Numbered from the stretch's first letter, positions 8,252 to 14,568 are shown. The stretch is 19,243 bases of DNA from GCA-2746795 sp964643965 (GCA_964643965.1 CAZXVH010000101.1:1-19243), one strand, 5' to 3'. Numbers and translations: made by a program. Notes: generated by a model not told the origin, from the sequence alone.

Positions 8252-9040
8252 TTAGAGGAAGAATCTGCGGATTTATCTGTTTTGCCCTTTGCGCTGCTGT
8301 TGGTGGCAACGGCCGTTTTGCTCACCCTCGGCCCTGAATTTGTCTACCTACGTGATAACTTTGGGCAGCGGCTCAACACCATCTTCAAATTCTACTATCA
8401 AGCGTGGGTGCTGTTTGGCGTGGCGGCCCTGTATGGCATCGGCTATTTACTGCAACATTGGAATAAAGGTCTGCAACGTCTCGCGCCCTTGCTGGCGGCG
8501 GCCGGATACGCTATCATGCTCGTTTTTGCCCTGCTGTTTCCCTATTATGGCGTCCACTCCCGCATGGTAGAATATCGTGGCGCCGGGGAATTTGGCGCAC
8601 GGGAACCGGCCACCTTAAACGGGCTGGCCTACATTCAACGCTACAATCCCGGCGAATACGACGCCATTATGTGGCTGCGCCAAAACATCGACGGTTCACC
8701 GGTCATCGTGGAAGCGGTGGGCGGGCAGTACAGCGGCTTTGGGCGCATCTCGGCCAACACCGGCATACCCACGCTGCTGGGCTGGGCTGGCCACCAATAC
8801 CAATGGCGCGGCCCCTCCACCAGCGAACCGGCCGTGCGTGACCAGGTGGTACGCGACATCTACACTCAACCCGATTGGCTGTTCACCGCCGATTTACTCG
8901 ACGGTTACGGCGTCTCCTACATCGTCGTGGGCAATTTGGAACGGGACGCCTACGGGCCGCAAGTCAACGAGAAGTTTGCGGGTAACCTGAATGTGGCTTT
9001 CCAGAACGAATCCGTTACGATCTATCGCTGGGGTAATTAG
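8219..9040 (+). CDS. DUF2298/YYY membrane protein, part after the assembly gap
   Basis: This is the continuation of the gene that starts at 6297. In the frame of the C-terminal part, the bases right after the gap read Glu-Gln-Glu-Arg, the same repeat and phase as before the gap, so no separate start is needed; the TTG at 8282 is not a convincing start. The segment holds the last membrane helices with LNTIFKFYYQAW, which matches MNTVFKIYLQVW in the upstream paralogue. A soluble C-terminal domain follows, starting around EYDAIMWLRQNIDGSPVI and ending in a Tyr-rich strand region, again parallel to the end of the giant gene. The product without the gap is at least ~880 aa. It stops at 9040 with TAG, and an AT-rich island follows. 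Confidence 0.85.
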   Translation, partial: EQEREQEPERELEEESADLSVLPFALLLVATAVLLTLGPEFVYLRDNFGQRLNTIFKFYYQAWVLFGVAALYGIGYLLQHWNKGLQRLAPLLAAAGYAIMLVFALLFPYYGVHSRMVEYRGAGEFGAREPATLNGLAYIQRYNPGEYDAIMWLRQNIDGSPVIVEAVGGQYSGFGRISANTGIPTLLGWAGHQYQWRGPSTSEPAVRDQVVRDIYTQPDWLFTADLLDGYGVSYIVVGNLERDAYGPQVNEKFAGNLNVAFQNESVTIYRWGN

Positions 9041-9048
9041 CATTTCCT

Positions 9049-9080
9049 AGACTTTTTCAAGGTCAACTCTTCAAAAGTCT
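9049..9080. terminator. Possible weak terminator or dyad after the YYY gene
   Basis: An 8-bp perfect inverted repeat (9049-9056 with 9073-9080) with a 16-base loop lies just after the stop codon at 9040. No T-run follows the right arm, and the stem is AT-rich, so termination would be inefficient. It may instead be an operator-like dyad upstream of the restriction gene. Confidence 0.3.
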
Positions 9081-9097
9081 GAATGTCCCTATAAACT

Positions 9098-9106
9098 TGG
9101 TAAAAT
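9098..9106 (+). promoter_or_regulatory. Candidate extended -10 promoter for the restriction-modification genes
   Basis: TGGTAAAAT at 9098-9106 fits an extended -10 element (TGn followed by TAAAAT). No clear -35 is present, which is usual for extended -10 promoters. Transcription would start about 9112-9114, at or next to the ATG at 9113, giving a leaderless mRNA; this agrees with the absence of a Shine-Dalgarno sequence before that gene. Confidence 0.4.
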
Positions 9107-9112
9107 AAGCGA
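9103..9112 (+). repeat. Direct repeat copy 1, AAATAAGCGA
   Basis: The 10-base sequence AAATAAGCGA ends directly before the ATG of the endonuclease gene. An identical copy lies at 10969-10978, just after the methyltransferase stop codon. The two copies bracket exactly the restriction-modification pair, as a target-site duplication or recombination scar would. Confidence 0.5.
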
Positions 9113-9748
9113 ATGGAATTAACCATTGAACAAGAACTGAGAGATTTGGCAGCACAGTATGCCAAAGATCTACAACAGAAAATCGATTTTCGCATTCAAG
9201 AAATGAGAATTGATGATTTTTCTCATTATTTAGTGTACCGTGTTTTAGGCATTTCAACTGAAGAAGGTCAGCAAATTGACATCTACCAAAACAAAGGACG
9301 TTTTCTTTATAACGCTGCAGGCCGCTTTCTAGAGGAAGCCACAAAGTTATGCTTCCGAGCCAGGTTTCCTGAATCAGGCAGCACTAGAATCCCGAATACA
9401 CAAGGCGGGCGTCCAAAAACGTTTGAAATAGATTGCCTGGTAAAATCCGATGCTATCGAAATTAAGTGGCGAGATGCCACTACTGATGGTGACCACATCA
9501 CCAAAGAACATACCCGCATTAAAACAAGTTCTGAAGCAGGTTTTACACCTATACGCATTATGTTCTTTTATCCAAACAGATCACAGGCGATCAAAATTCA
9601 AGAAACATTAGCCACACTATATGTTGGTGTTGGTGGTGAGTATTATTTTGGCGAATCCGCCTGGGAATACGTCTATCAAAGGACAGGGATTTCGCTCAAG
9701 GCTATCCTCGAAAAATTAGGGGATGAGAATGTGGGGAATTCGGCATGA
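9113..9748 (+). CDS. ApaLI-type type II restriction endonuclease
   Basis: The 211-aa protein resembles the ApaLI family of type II restriction enzymes (ApaLI cuts GTGCAC). It carries a PD-(D/E)xK-type active site: Asp107 within FEIDCLV, then Glu116 and Lys118 in AIEIKWR, followed by a conserved DATTDGDHITKEHTR stretch (121-135). The N-terminus is a helical region rich in Glu, Gln and Asp. The reaction would be double-strand cleavage of unmethylated sites on incoming DNA. Its stop overlaps the start of the methyltransferase gene by 4 bp (ATGA), as expected for a restriction-modification pair. There is no Shine-Dalgarno sequence; a leaderless start is likely. Base composition is clearly more AT-rich than the flanking membrane-protein genes, a sign of transfer. 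The family call is from motif memory; the exact recognition site is inferred. Confidence 0.75.
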   Translation: MELTIEQELRDLAAQYAKDLQQKIDFRIQEMRIDDFSHYLVYRVLGISTEEGQQIDIYQNKGRFLYNAAGRFLEEATKLCFRARFPESGSTRIPNTQGGRPKTFEIDCLVKSDAIEIKWRDATTDGDHITKEHTRIKTSSEAGFTPIRIMFFYPNRSQAIKIQETLATLYVGVGGEYYFGESAWEYVYQRTGISLKAILEKLGDENVGNSA

Positions 9749-10965
9749 ATTCTGAATTATTTCAAGGAGATTGTTTGCAGATCATGCAAGGCTTTGCGGC
9801 AGACAGCATCAACCTCGTTTACCTGGATCCGCCATTCTTCACGCAAAAAAACCACAGCCTGCGCACAAAGGATGGGCAAAAAGAATTTTCCTTTGAAGAT
9901 ATCTGGACATCACATACCGAATATGCCCACTTCTTACACGAGCGTTTACAAGTAATCAGGCGAGTTCTGCATCCCACTGGCGCACTATTTTTTCACTGTG
10001 ATCGTTCCGCCTCTCACATTATCCGTATCGTGTTAGACGAGGTATTTGGCGCTGAAAACTTCCGCTCAGAAATAATCTGGCACTATAAACGCTGGTCAAA
10101 CGCCAGTAAAAATCTACTACCCGCTCACCAAACGATTTATTACTATACAAAATCAGACGTTTATACGTTTAATACAATTTACAGAGATTATTCTGCAACC
10201 ACAAATATTGACCAAATTCTGCAACGGCGTAAACGAGACAAACATGGTAAATCTGTATATGAATTAGATGAAAATGGGGAGTTTGTGCCAAGTGGTAAAA
10301 AGGAAGGCGTCCCACTAAGTGATGTATGGTCTATTCCTTATCTTAATCCTAAAGCAAAAGAACGCACCGGCTACCCTACCCAAAAGCCAATCTTGTTGTT
10401 AGAGCGAATCATCGAACTTGCTTCTCATGAAAACGAGCTAGTTCTTGATCCTTTCTGTGGCAGCGGGACAACATTGGTAGCGGCAAAGTTGTTAAAACGG
10501 CGTACCATCGGCATTGATATCTCAAAAGATGCCATTGAACTATCACAAAAACGACTGGATGATCCGATAAAGTCCGAATCGAATTTGCTGAAATTAGGAG
10601 AAGAAGTATACAAGAATGCTGATGAGGAATTATTAGCGCTCCTAACTGGCTTAGAGATTACGCCCGTACAGCGAAATCAGGGGATTGATGCGTTTTTAAG
10701 AGATGATATAAACGGCCGTTCCCTTCCCATACGCATTCAACGAGCAGACGAAACCATCTTAGAAGCGGCCAATAAATTGTATCAAGCTGCAAAAAGCAAA
10801 CAGGCCCAAATCATGTTTCTGGTTGCCATACAAGAAGGCGGCTATTTCCCCTTTGTGGACGATCTGCCTCCGCAAGTTACGCTCATCGAAGCGCCAGCCA
10901 TAACCATAAACAACATTATCGCCAAACTGAAGCGTACTCAAAAAGAAGTGGCTGGTTACAATTAG
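9745..10965 (+). CDS. Site-specific DNA methyltransferase (N6-adenine/N4-cytosine, beta class) with extra C-terminal domain
   Basis: This 406-aa amino-methyltransferase has motif IV DPPF at residues 28-31 before the SAM-binding motif I DPFCGSGT at 235-242, the order of the beta class. A TGYPTQKP segment (208-215) precedes motif I. DPPF favours N6-adenine as the target. Residues ~105-205 are the likely target-recognition region. As partner of the ApaLI-like enzyme it would protect the same site on host DNA. The C-terminal ~115 residues (from ~290) are an extra domain with GIDAFL (313-318) and PIRIQR (328-333). This pattern is loosely like the GID...vQvK core of Mrr-type nuclease folds but without the lysine, and I recall similar tails on cyanobacterial methylases. 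One ACGGCCGT palindrome lies at 10712. The start codon overlaps the endonuclease stop by 4 bp. Confidence 0.88.
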   Translation: MNSELFQGDCLQIMQGFAADSINLVYLDPPFFTQKNHSLRTKDGQKEFSFEDIWTSHTEYAHFLHERLQVIRRVLHPTGALFFHCDRSASHIIRIVLDEVFGAENFRSEIIWHYKRWSNASKNLLPAHQTIYYYTKSDVYTFNTIYRDYSATTNIDQILQRRKRDKHGKSVYELDENGEFVPSGKKEGVPLSDVWSIPYLNPKAKERTGYPTQKPILLLERIIELASHENELVLDPFCGSGTTLVAAKLLKRRTIGIDISKDAIELSQKRLDDPIKSESNLLKLGEEVYKNADEELLALLTGLEITPVQRNQGIDAFLRDDINGRSLPIRIQRADETILEAANKLYQAAKSKQAQIMFLVAIQEGGYFPFVDDLPPQVTLIEAPAITINNIIAKLKRTQKEVAGYN

Positions 10966-10968
10966 AAG

Positions 10969-10978
10969 AAATAAGCGA
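10969..10978 (+). repeat. Direct repeat copy 2, AAATAAGCGA
   Basis: Identical to 9103-9112. It lies four bases after the methyltransferase stop codon and 20 bases before the start of the small AbrB-like gene. Confidence 0.5.
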
Positions 10979-10997
10979 GAATTCTGGAGAATTTCTT

Positions 10998-11402
10998 ATG
11001 CCAAATATGCAAACATATCACGGAGTTATTCGGAAGGGACGCATCAAGATTTCGCAGCCGATTGATTTGCCGGAAGGCAGCCAAGTATATGTGGTAGCTA
11101 CAGGTCGGCGTATGGGGCAAACTGAGGGGCAAAACCTTCTGTATGTCAGCCCAGACCGTGAAGCGATGTTGCAAGAGCAAACTGCTTATCAAACCATGCT
11201 GCCACAGCTTTTAGCACAATACAAGAATGAATTCGTCGCCATTTATCAAGGAAAAGTAGTGGATCATGATACAAACAAAATTGCCTTAGTTGTACGACTC
11301 GATGAAAGCTATCCTGATGCGGTTGTGCTTGTGCAACAAGTAACAGATAAACCGGAAAAAGTGCTGCGTATGCGCTCTCCACGCTTGATAGGGAACGATT
11401 AA
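10998..11402 (+). CDS. Small protein with AbrB/antitoxin-like N-terminus and DUF5678-like C-terminus
   Basis: The 134-aa product starts with a short beta-rich segment (residues ~6-33) of the type YHGVIRKGRIKI...LPEGSQVYV. This resembles the DNA-binding swapped-hairpin segment of AbrB/MazE-like or AF2212-like antitoxins. Residues ~70-115 (YKNEFVAIYQGKVVDHD) look like DUF5678, a small domain often found next to or fused with antitoxin-like segments and of unknown function. A good ribosome binding site, GGAGA at 10986-10990, lies 7 bases before the ATG. No toxin gene is adjacent, so a toxin-antitoxin role is not supported. It could regulate the restriction island. Its stop codon overlaps the next start (TAATG), and its composition matches the island more than the glycan genes. 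The fold calls are tentative. Confidence 0.65.
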   Translation: MPNMQTYHGVIRKGRIKISQPIDLPEGSQVYVVATGRRMGQTEGQNLLYVSPDREAMLQEQTAYQTMLPQLLAQYKNEFVAIYQGKVVDHDTNKIALVVRLDESYPDAVVLVQQVTDKPEKVLRMRSPRLIGND

Positions 11403-13192
11403 TGCAAACGTATAGTCATGATTACGACAGCAACCATTACACTGAATTAACGATTGACACACGAACCGAAAAACAAAAAATACACCGGCTGACTATTGCC
11501 GACGGCCTATTCATCCTGGTTGGGATGGCAGCGGCCGTCATGCGGCTAACCGAATTGGGCAAACTACCCCTGTCTCCGGCCGAAGCGCAGGAGGCGCTGG
11601 CGGTATGGCAGTTCTGGCAGCCGGGCGGGGTTTCGGCGGCGGTGGGCAGCCCGGCGTATTTCACCTTCACGGCGCTGCTGACACAGATATTAGGCATGAG
11701 CGACGGCGTCATGCGCCTGGTTCCGGCTTTGTTTGGCATTATGCTGGCGCTGCTGCCCTGGCTACTGCGCGACCGGCTCTCGACGGTGGGAGCGCTGGTA
11801 ACGGCCGTTTTCCTCACCGTCTCTCCTCTGGCCACCGCCCTCTCACGCACGGCCGGCGGCGATTCAATCGCCCTCTTTGCCACCTTCCTGCTCTTGATTG
11901 CCTGGGTCAATGGGCGGGATTCGGGCAACGGCCGTTGGTTTTACATCTTCACCATCGCCCTGGCCCTGGGGCTGACCAGTTCCCCCTTGTTTTACAGCGC
12001 CTTAGCCACTTTGGGCGTCGCCTGGCTGGGACAGCGCTTCGTTGGCCCGCGCTTATTTGCTGAAGATGAGCAGTGGGAATTGGAAGCGGACACTTTGCGC
12101 GATGGCCTCATGGTGGGCGGCAGCCTATTTCTGCTCATCAGCGCCTTTTTCCTGCTCAACCTGGGCGGGCTGGGCGCGGCCGCTTCCCTGTTCGGCGACT
12201 GGCTGCGGCAGTTTGGCGGCGCGGGCAGCCTGGAAGCAGCGCTTATCCCCTTCCTGGCTGTCGTGCGTTATGAGAGTGCCCTGCTGGTGGTGGGGCTGGT
12301 GGCCATCGTTTGGGCGGCGTGGCGCTCACAAGCGCTGCCCATGTTTACCGTTTATTGGATCATGGGCGTGTTGCTGCTCATGGTGGTACAGCAAGGGACA
12401 ATGGGGAATGCCGCGCTCCTTATTTTGCCGCTTTATCTGCTCCTCGGCGCTTTTTCTGGCGCCATCCTCGGCCCACATATTGGCTGGCATGGCTGGCTGC
12501 TCTCCGCCGGGCTGTTGACGCTGTGGGCCTTGATGTTTGTCAACAGCGGCCGTTTCCTGCGCCAGATGCTGTTCAGCGCCGACGATTTAAGCAGCCTTTG
12601 GATCGCCTTGTTCGCCCTGGCCTTTGCCCTGACGCTCATCTTTTTTGCCCTCAGCTGGGACAGCCGCGCCACCTATCAAGCCGTGCTGCTCAGTGTGCTG
12701 CTCATGCTCCTGTTCTACAATTGGGGCACGGCCTGGTGGCTGGGCCATGCCGGGGCCAACGACCCCCGCGAAACCTGGGTGACGGTTGGTTCCGACGCCG
12801 GGGTGTTGGCGCTGACCGATGTGATCGAGGATTTGTCGTGGCAAATGAGCCGGTCCGACCGGGATGTATCTATTTTGAGCGCGGTGGACACGCCCGTTTT
12901 GCGCTGGTATTTGCGTGATTATGTCAATGCCGAGATCGGCAAAGCGGCGCCGCTCAATCCCAGCCAGACCCTCATCCTCACCGCCGCCGCCGAACCCACC
13001 ACCCTGGGTCAAAGCTATATGGGGGCGGATTTTGTCCTCACGCGCACCGAACCGGCCGAAGAAACGCTTTCCGTCTCACCCACTCTGGACATCCTGCGCT
13101 GGTGGTTATTTCATTATTCATTGGAAACGCCCGCCCAGGAACGAGTTATTTTATGGGTGAAAACGGAGCCAAACGGAGGCCAGCTGCCATGA
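11402..13192 (+). CDS. GT-C/Agl23-like membrane protein with altered catalytic loop
   Basis: This 596-aa protein has about ten or more membrane helices, then a short soluble C-terminus. It aligns by eye with the larger Agl23-like protein at 14566-18417. VMRLVPALFGIMLALLPWLLR matches ARMPVALFGVILVVMPYFLR in the latter, and LRWYLRDY in the C-terminal part matches FTWYLRDY. The first extracytoplasmic loop, where the relative has HDE (58-60), reads SPAEA (58-62): the aspartate is replaced by alanine and only the glutamate remains. It may be a non-catalytic partner or a transferase with a changed mechanism. Residues 1-30 are polar and AT-rich like the preceding island, whereas the membrane part has the high GC of the operon. 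The start is coupled to the previous gene by TAATG. The end overlaps the sigma gene by 4 bp. Confidence 0.8.
   Translation: MQTYSHDYDSNHYTELTIDTRTEKQKIHRLTIADGLFILVGMAAAVMRLTELGKLPLSPAEAQEALAVWQFWQPGGVSAAVGSPAYFTFTALLTQILGMSDGVMRLVPALFGIMLALLPWLLRDRLSTVGALVTAVFLTVSPLATALSRTAGGDSIALFATFLLLIAWVNGRDSGNGRWFYIFTIALALGLTSSPLFYSALATLGVAWLGQRFVGPRLFAEDEQWELEADTLRDGLMVGGSLFLLISAFFLLNLGGLGAAASLFGDWLRQFGGAGSLEAALIPFLAVVRYESALLVVGLVAIVWAAWRSQALPMFTVYWIMGVLLLMVVQQGTMGNAALLILPLYLLLGAFSGAILGPHIGWHGWLLSAGLLTLWALMFVNSGRFLRQMLFSADDLSSLWIALFALAFALTLIFFALSWDSRATYQAVLLSVLLMLLFYNWGTAWWLGHAGANDPRETWVTVGSDAGVLALTDVIEDLSWQMSRSDRDVSILSAVDTPVLRWYLRDYVNAEIGKAAPLNPSQTLILTAAAEPTTLGQSYMGADFVLTRTEPAEETLSVSPTLDILRWWLFHYSLETPAQERVILWVKTEPNGGQLP
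13175..13179 (+). promoter_or_regulatory. Ribosome binding site that fixes the sigma-factor start
   Basis: GGAGG at 13175-13179 is 9 bases before the ATG at 13189. It supports this start over an in-frame GTG-type start at 13102, which would overlap the upstream gene by 91 bp and add 29 residues with no family similarity. Confidence 0.75.
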
Positions 13193-13815
13193 ACCAGCCC
13201 AAAACGCCCGCCATCCCCTGGCAGCAGGCGGAAAGCGCCCCCCTTTATGGTGACGGGCAAACATTGGCGTTGATTCAGCGCTGCCTGCAAGAGGATGAAC
13301 TGGCTTATGTGGCGCTCTACAACAGGTACGCCGCCATGATTTACCGGCTCAATTACAGCCTGCTGCAGCACCAGGAAGATGCGGAAGAGGTGCTGCAAGA
13401 CAGTTTCGAGTACGCTTTCCGCAAACTGAGCCGCTTCGACCCCCACAAGGCGTCGTTCAAGACATGGCTGTACCGCATCGCTATCAGCCGCTGCCGTAAC
13501 AAACGGCGGCGCAAATGGCTGCCCACCTTTTCGCTGACGCAGCTTATCCACCAGGATGACGACATCGCCGATACCGAGGCAGCCGCCCCCGATGAAATCG
13601 CGGCGCTGAATGCCCAGCAAAAGCGGGTATGGGCGGCGCTGAATGAACTGACGCCTAAACTGCGGGAAACGGCCGTTCTCCGTTATTATGAAGGTCTGAC
13701 CTATAAAGAAATTGGCAGCATCCTGGGCATCCCGGCCAAGACCGCCGAATCCCGGATGCGCCTGGCCCACAATGCCCTGCGTGATCTGCTGGCTGATGAG
13801 GAATCAGACGGTTAA
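13189..13815 (+). CDS. ECF-type RNA polymerase sigma-70 factor
   Basis: The 208-aa protein has the two-domain layout of extracytoplasmic-function sigma factors. Region 2 is at residues ~36-105, with YNRYAAMIYRL, the acidic EDAEEVLQDSFEYAF core-binding helix and FKTWLYRIAISRCRNKRRR. An acidic linker follows (~115-140), then region 4 at ~145-200 with the helix-turn-helix LTYKEIGSILGIPAKTAESRM, which would read a -35 element. It directs RNA polymerase to target promoters when freed by its anti-sigma factor, here the zinc-finger protein encoded 78 bases downstream. ATGA overlap with the membrane-protein gene indicates translational coupling. One ACGGCCGT palindrome (13669) codes for Thr-Ala-Val inside region 4, a position where sigma factors usually have other aliphatic residues. 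Confidence 0.92.
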   Translation: MNQPKTPAIPWQQAESAPLYGDGQTLALIQRCLQEDELAYVALYNRYAAMIYRLNYSLLQHQEDAEEVLQDSFEYAFRKLSRFDPHKASFKTWLYRIAISRCRNKRRRKWLPTFSLTQLIHQDDDIADTEAAAPDEIAALNAQQKRVWAALNELTPKLRETAVLRYYEGLTYKEIGSILGIPAKTAESRMRLAHNALRDLLADEESDG

Positions 13816-13850
13816 CGGTGTATGATCAGATAGAGAGAAGGTGGGTAATT

Positions 13851-13890
13851 CGACTACCAGACTATTTGACTACCAGACGAATCGACTAAA
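13851..13890 (+). repeat. Octamer repeat NGACTANN x5 before the anti-sigma gene
   Basis: Five 8-base units related to CGACTACC (13851, 13859, 13867, 13875, 13883) fill the spacer and end three bases before the anti-sigma ATG at 13894. The same octamer family recurs in the leader at 14481-14568. No Shine-Dalgarno sequence is seen. Confidence 0.8.
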
Positions 13891-13893
13891 GTT

Positions 13894-14475
13894 ATGAACA
13901 AACACGTTATTCACCAAATACCAGATTATGTGCTGAACTTGCTGCCCCGGCCGGAGCGGCAGGCGGTGGAACAGCACACGGCCGTTTGTCCCCACTGCCA
14001 AAAAGCCTTACAAGCAGAACGGGAGATGGGCCAGATGGTGCGCCTCACCTTGCACACGGCCACGCAGCCCGCCAACGGCCGTTTAAGCCACCTGATGCCT
14101 CCCCTGCCCACCCGGCAGAAACGGCCGTCGCCCACCATGATACGCGGTTGGCAGCGGCAGTTGGCGCTGGTGGGCGTGTTGGTCATGATTTTGTTTGGCA
14201 GCATGGGGCTGTGGCACGGCCGTTCTCAGCAAATTTGGGGCGGCGTCACTACCGTCACCGAAGCGGCCACCGCCACCAGCACCCTGAACGCCACTGCCAC
14301 CATCGCCCAACGCCAGACCATCCAGGCCCAAGAAACAATGGCGGCGGAAATAACGGAAACGGCCGTGGCCGCCACAGCTATACAAACCACAAGCCAGGCG
14401 GCCCTCAACGCCACACCCGCCCCGCCGCCCACACCCATCGCCGCCCTGCCCACCCATCACCACCCAGTCAACTAA
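13894..14475 (+). CDS. Membrane anti-sigma factor with zinc-finger N-terminus
   Basis: The 193-aa protein begins with a ZAS-type zinc-binding anti-sigma domain: His28-x3-Cys32-x2-Cys35, with an upstream helix (residues 4-27) that would clamp the sigma factor. A single membrane helix (about 89-107, LALVGVLVMILFGSMGLW) follows. The rest, residues ~110-193, is an extracytoplasmic Ala/Thr/Gln-rich segment ending in Pro-rich sequence, which looks disordered. It should hold the ECF sigma factor at the membrane and release it on an envelope signal, possibly by proteolysis. Five ACGGCCGT palindromes lie within its 582 bases; the first codes for Thr-Ala-Val, the spacer between the zinc-ligand His and the first Cys. 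Spacer and leader consist of octamer repeats, so translation initiation is atypical. Confidence 0.85.
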   Translation: MNKHVIHQIPDYVLNLLPRPERQAVEQHTAVCPHCQKALQAEREMGQMVRLTLHTATQPANGRLSHLMPPLPTRQKRPSPTMIRGWQRQLALVGVLVMILFGSMGLWHGRSQQIWGGVTTVTEAATATSTLNATATIAQRQTIQAQETMAAEITETAVAATAIQTTSQAALNATPAPPPTPIAALPTHHHPVN

Positions 14476-14480
14476 CCACC

Positions 14481-14568
14481 AGACTACCCGACTACTCGAC
14501 TACCTGACTACTCGACTACCCGACTACCTGACTACTTGACTACCAGACTACTTGACTAAGAGACTATG
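14481..14568 (+). repeat. Octamer repeat NGACTAC[CT] x11 whose last unit contains the start codon
   Basis: Eleven head-to-tail 8-base units (14481, 14489, and so on to 14561) vary only at the first and last bases, as in CGACTACC, TGACTACT and AGACTACT. The last unit is AGACTATG and supplies the ATG of the Agl23-like gene at 14566. It begins five bases after the anti-sigma stop, so it is nearly the whole intergenic spacer. No Shine-Dalgarno sequence is present. Confidence 0.88.

Noticed and set aside
8253..8284. Gene boundary between two separate CDS at the gap
   Set aside because: The stop and TTG start appear only because 100 Ns break the frame; the repeat phase on both sides shows a single gene.
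10998..11402. Toxin-antitoxin module
   Set aside because: Only an antitoxin-like segment is seen; the next gene is a large membrane protein, not a toxin.
13102..13188. Longer N-terminus for the sigma factor
   Set aside because: The extra 29 residues overlap the upstream gene, match no sigma domain, and a strong GGAGG site favours the ATG at 13189.
14481..14568. Possible CRISPR array
   Set aside because: The unit is only 8 bases and contiguous, without spacers; it is a tandem repeat.
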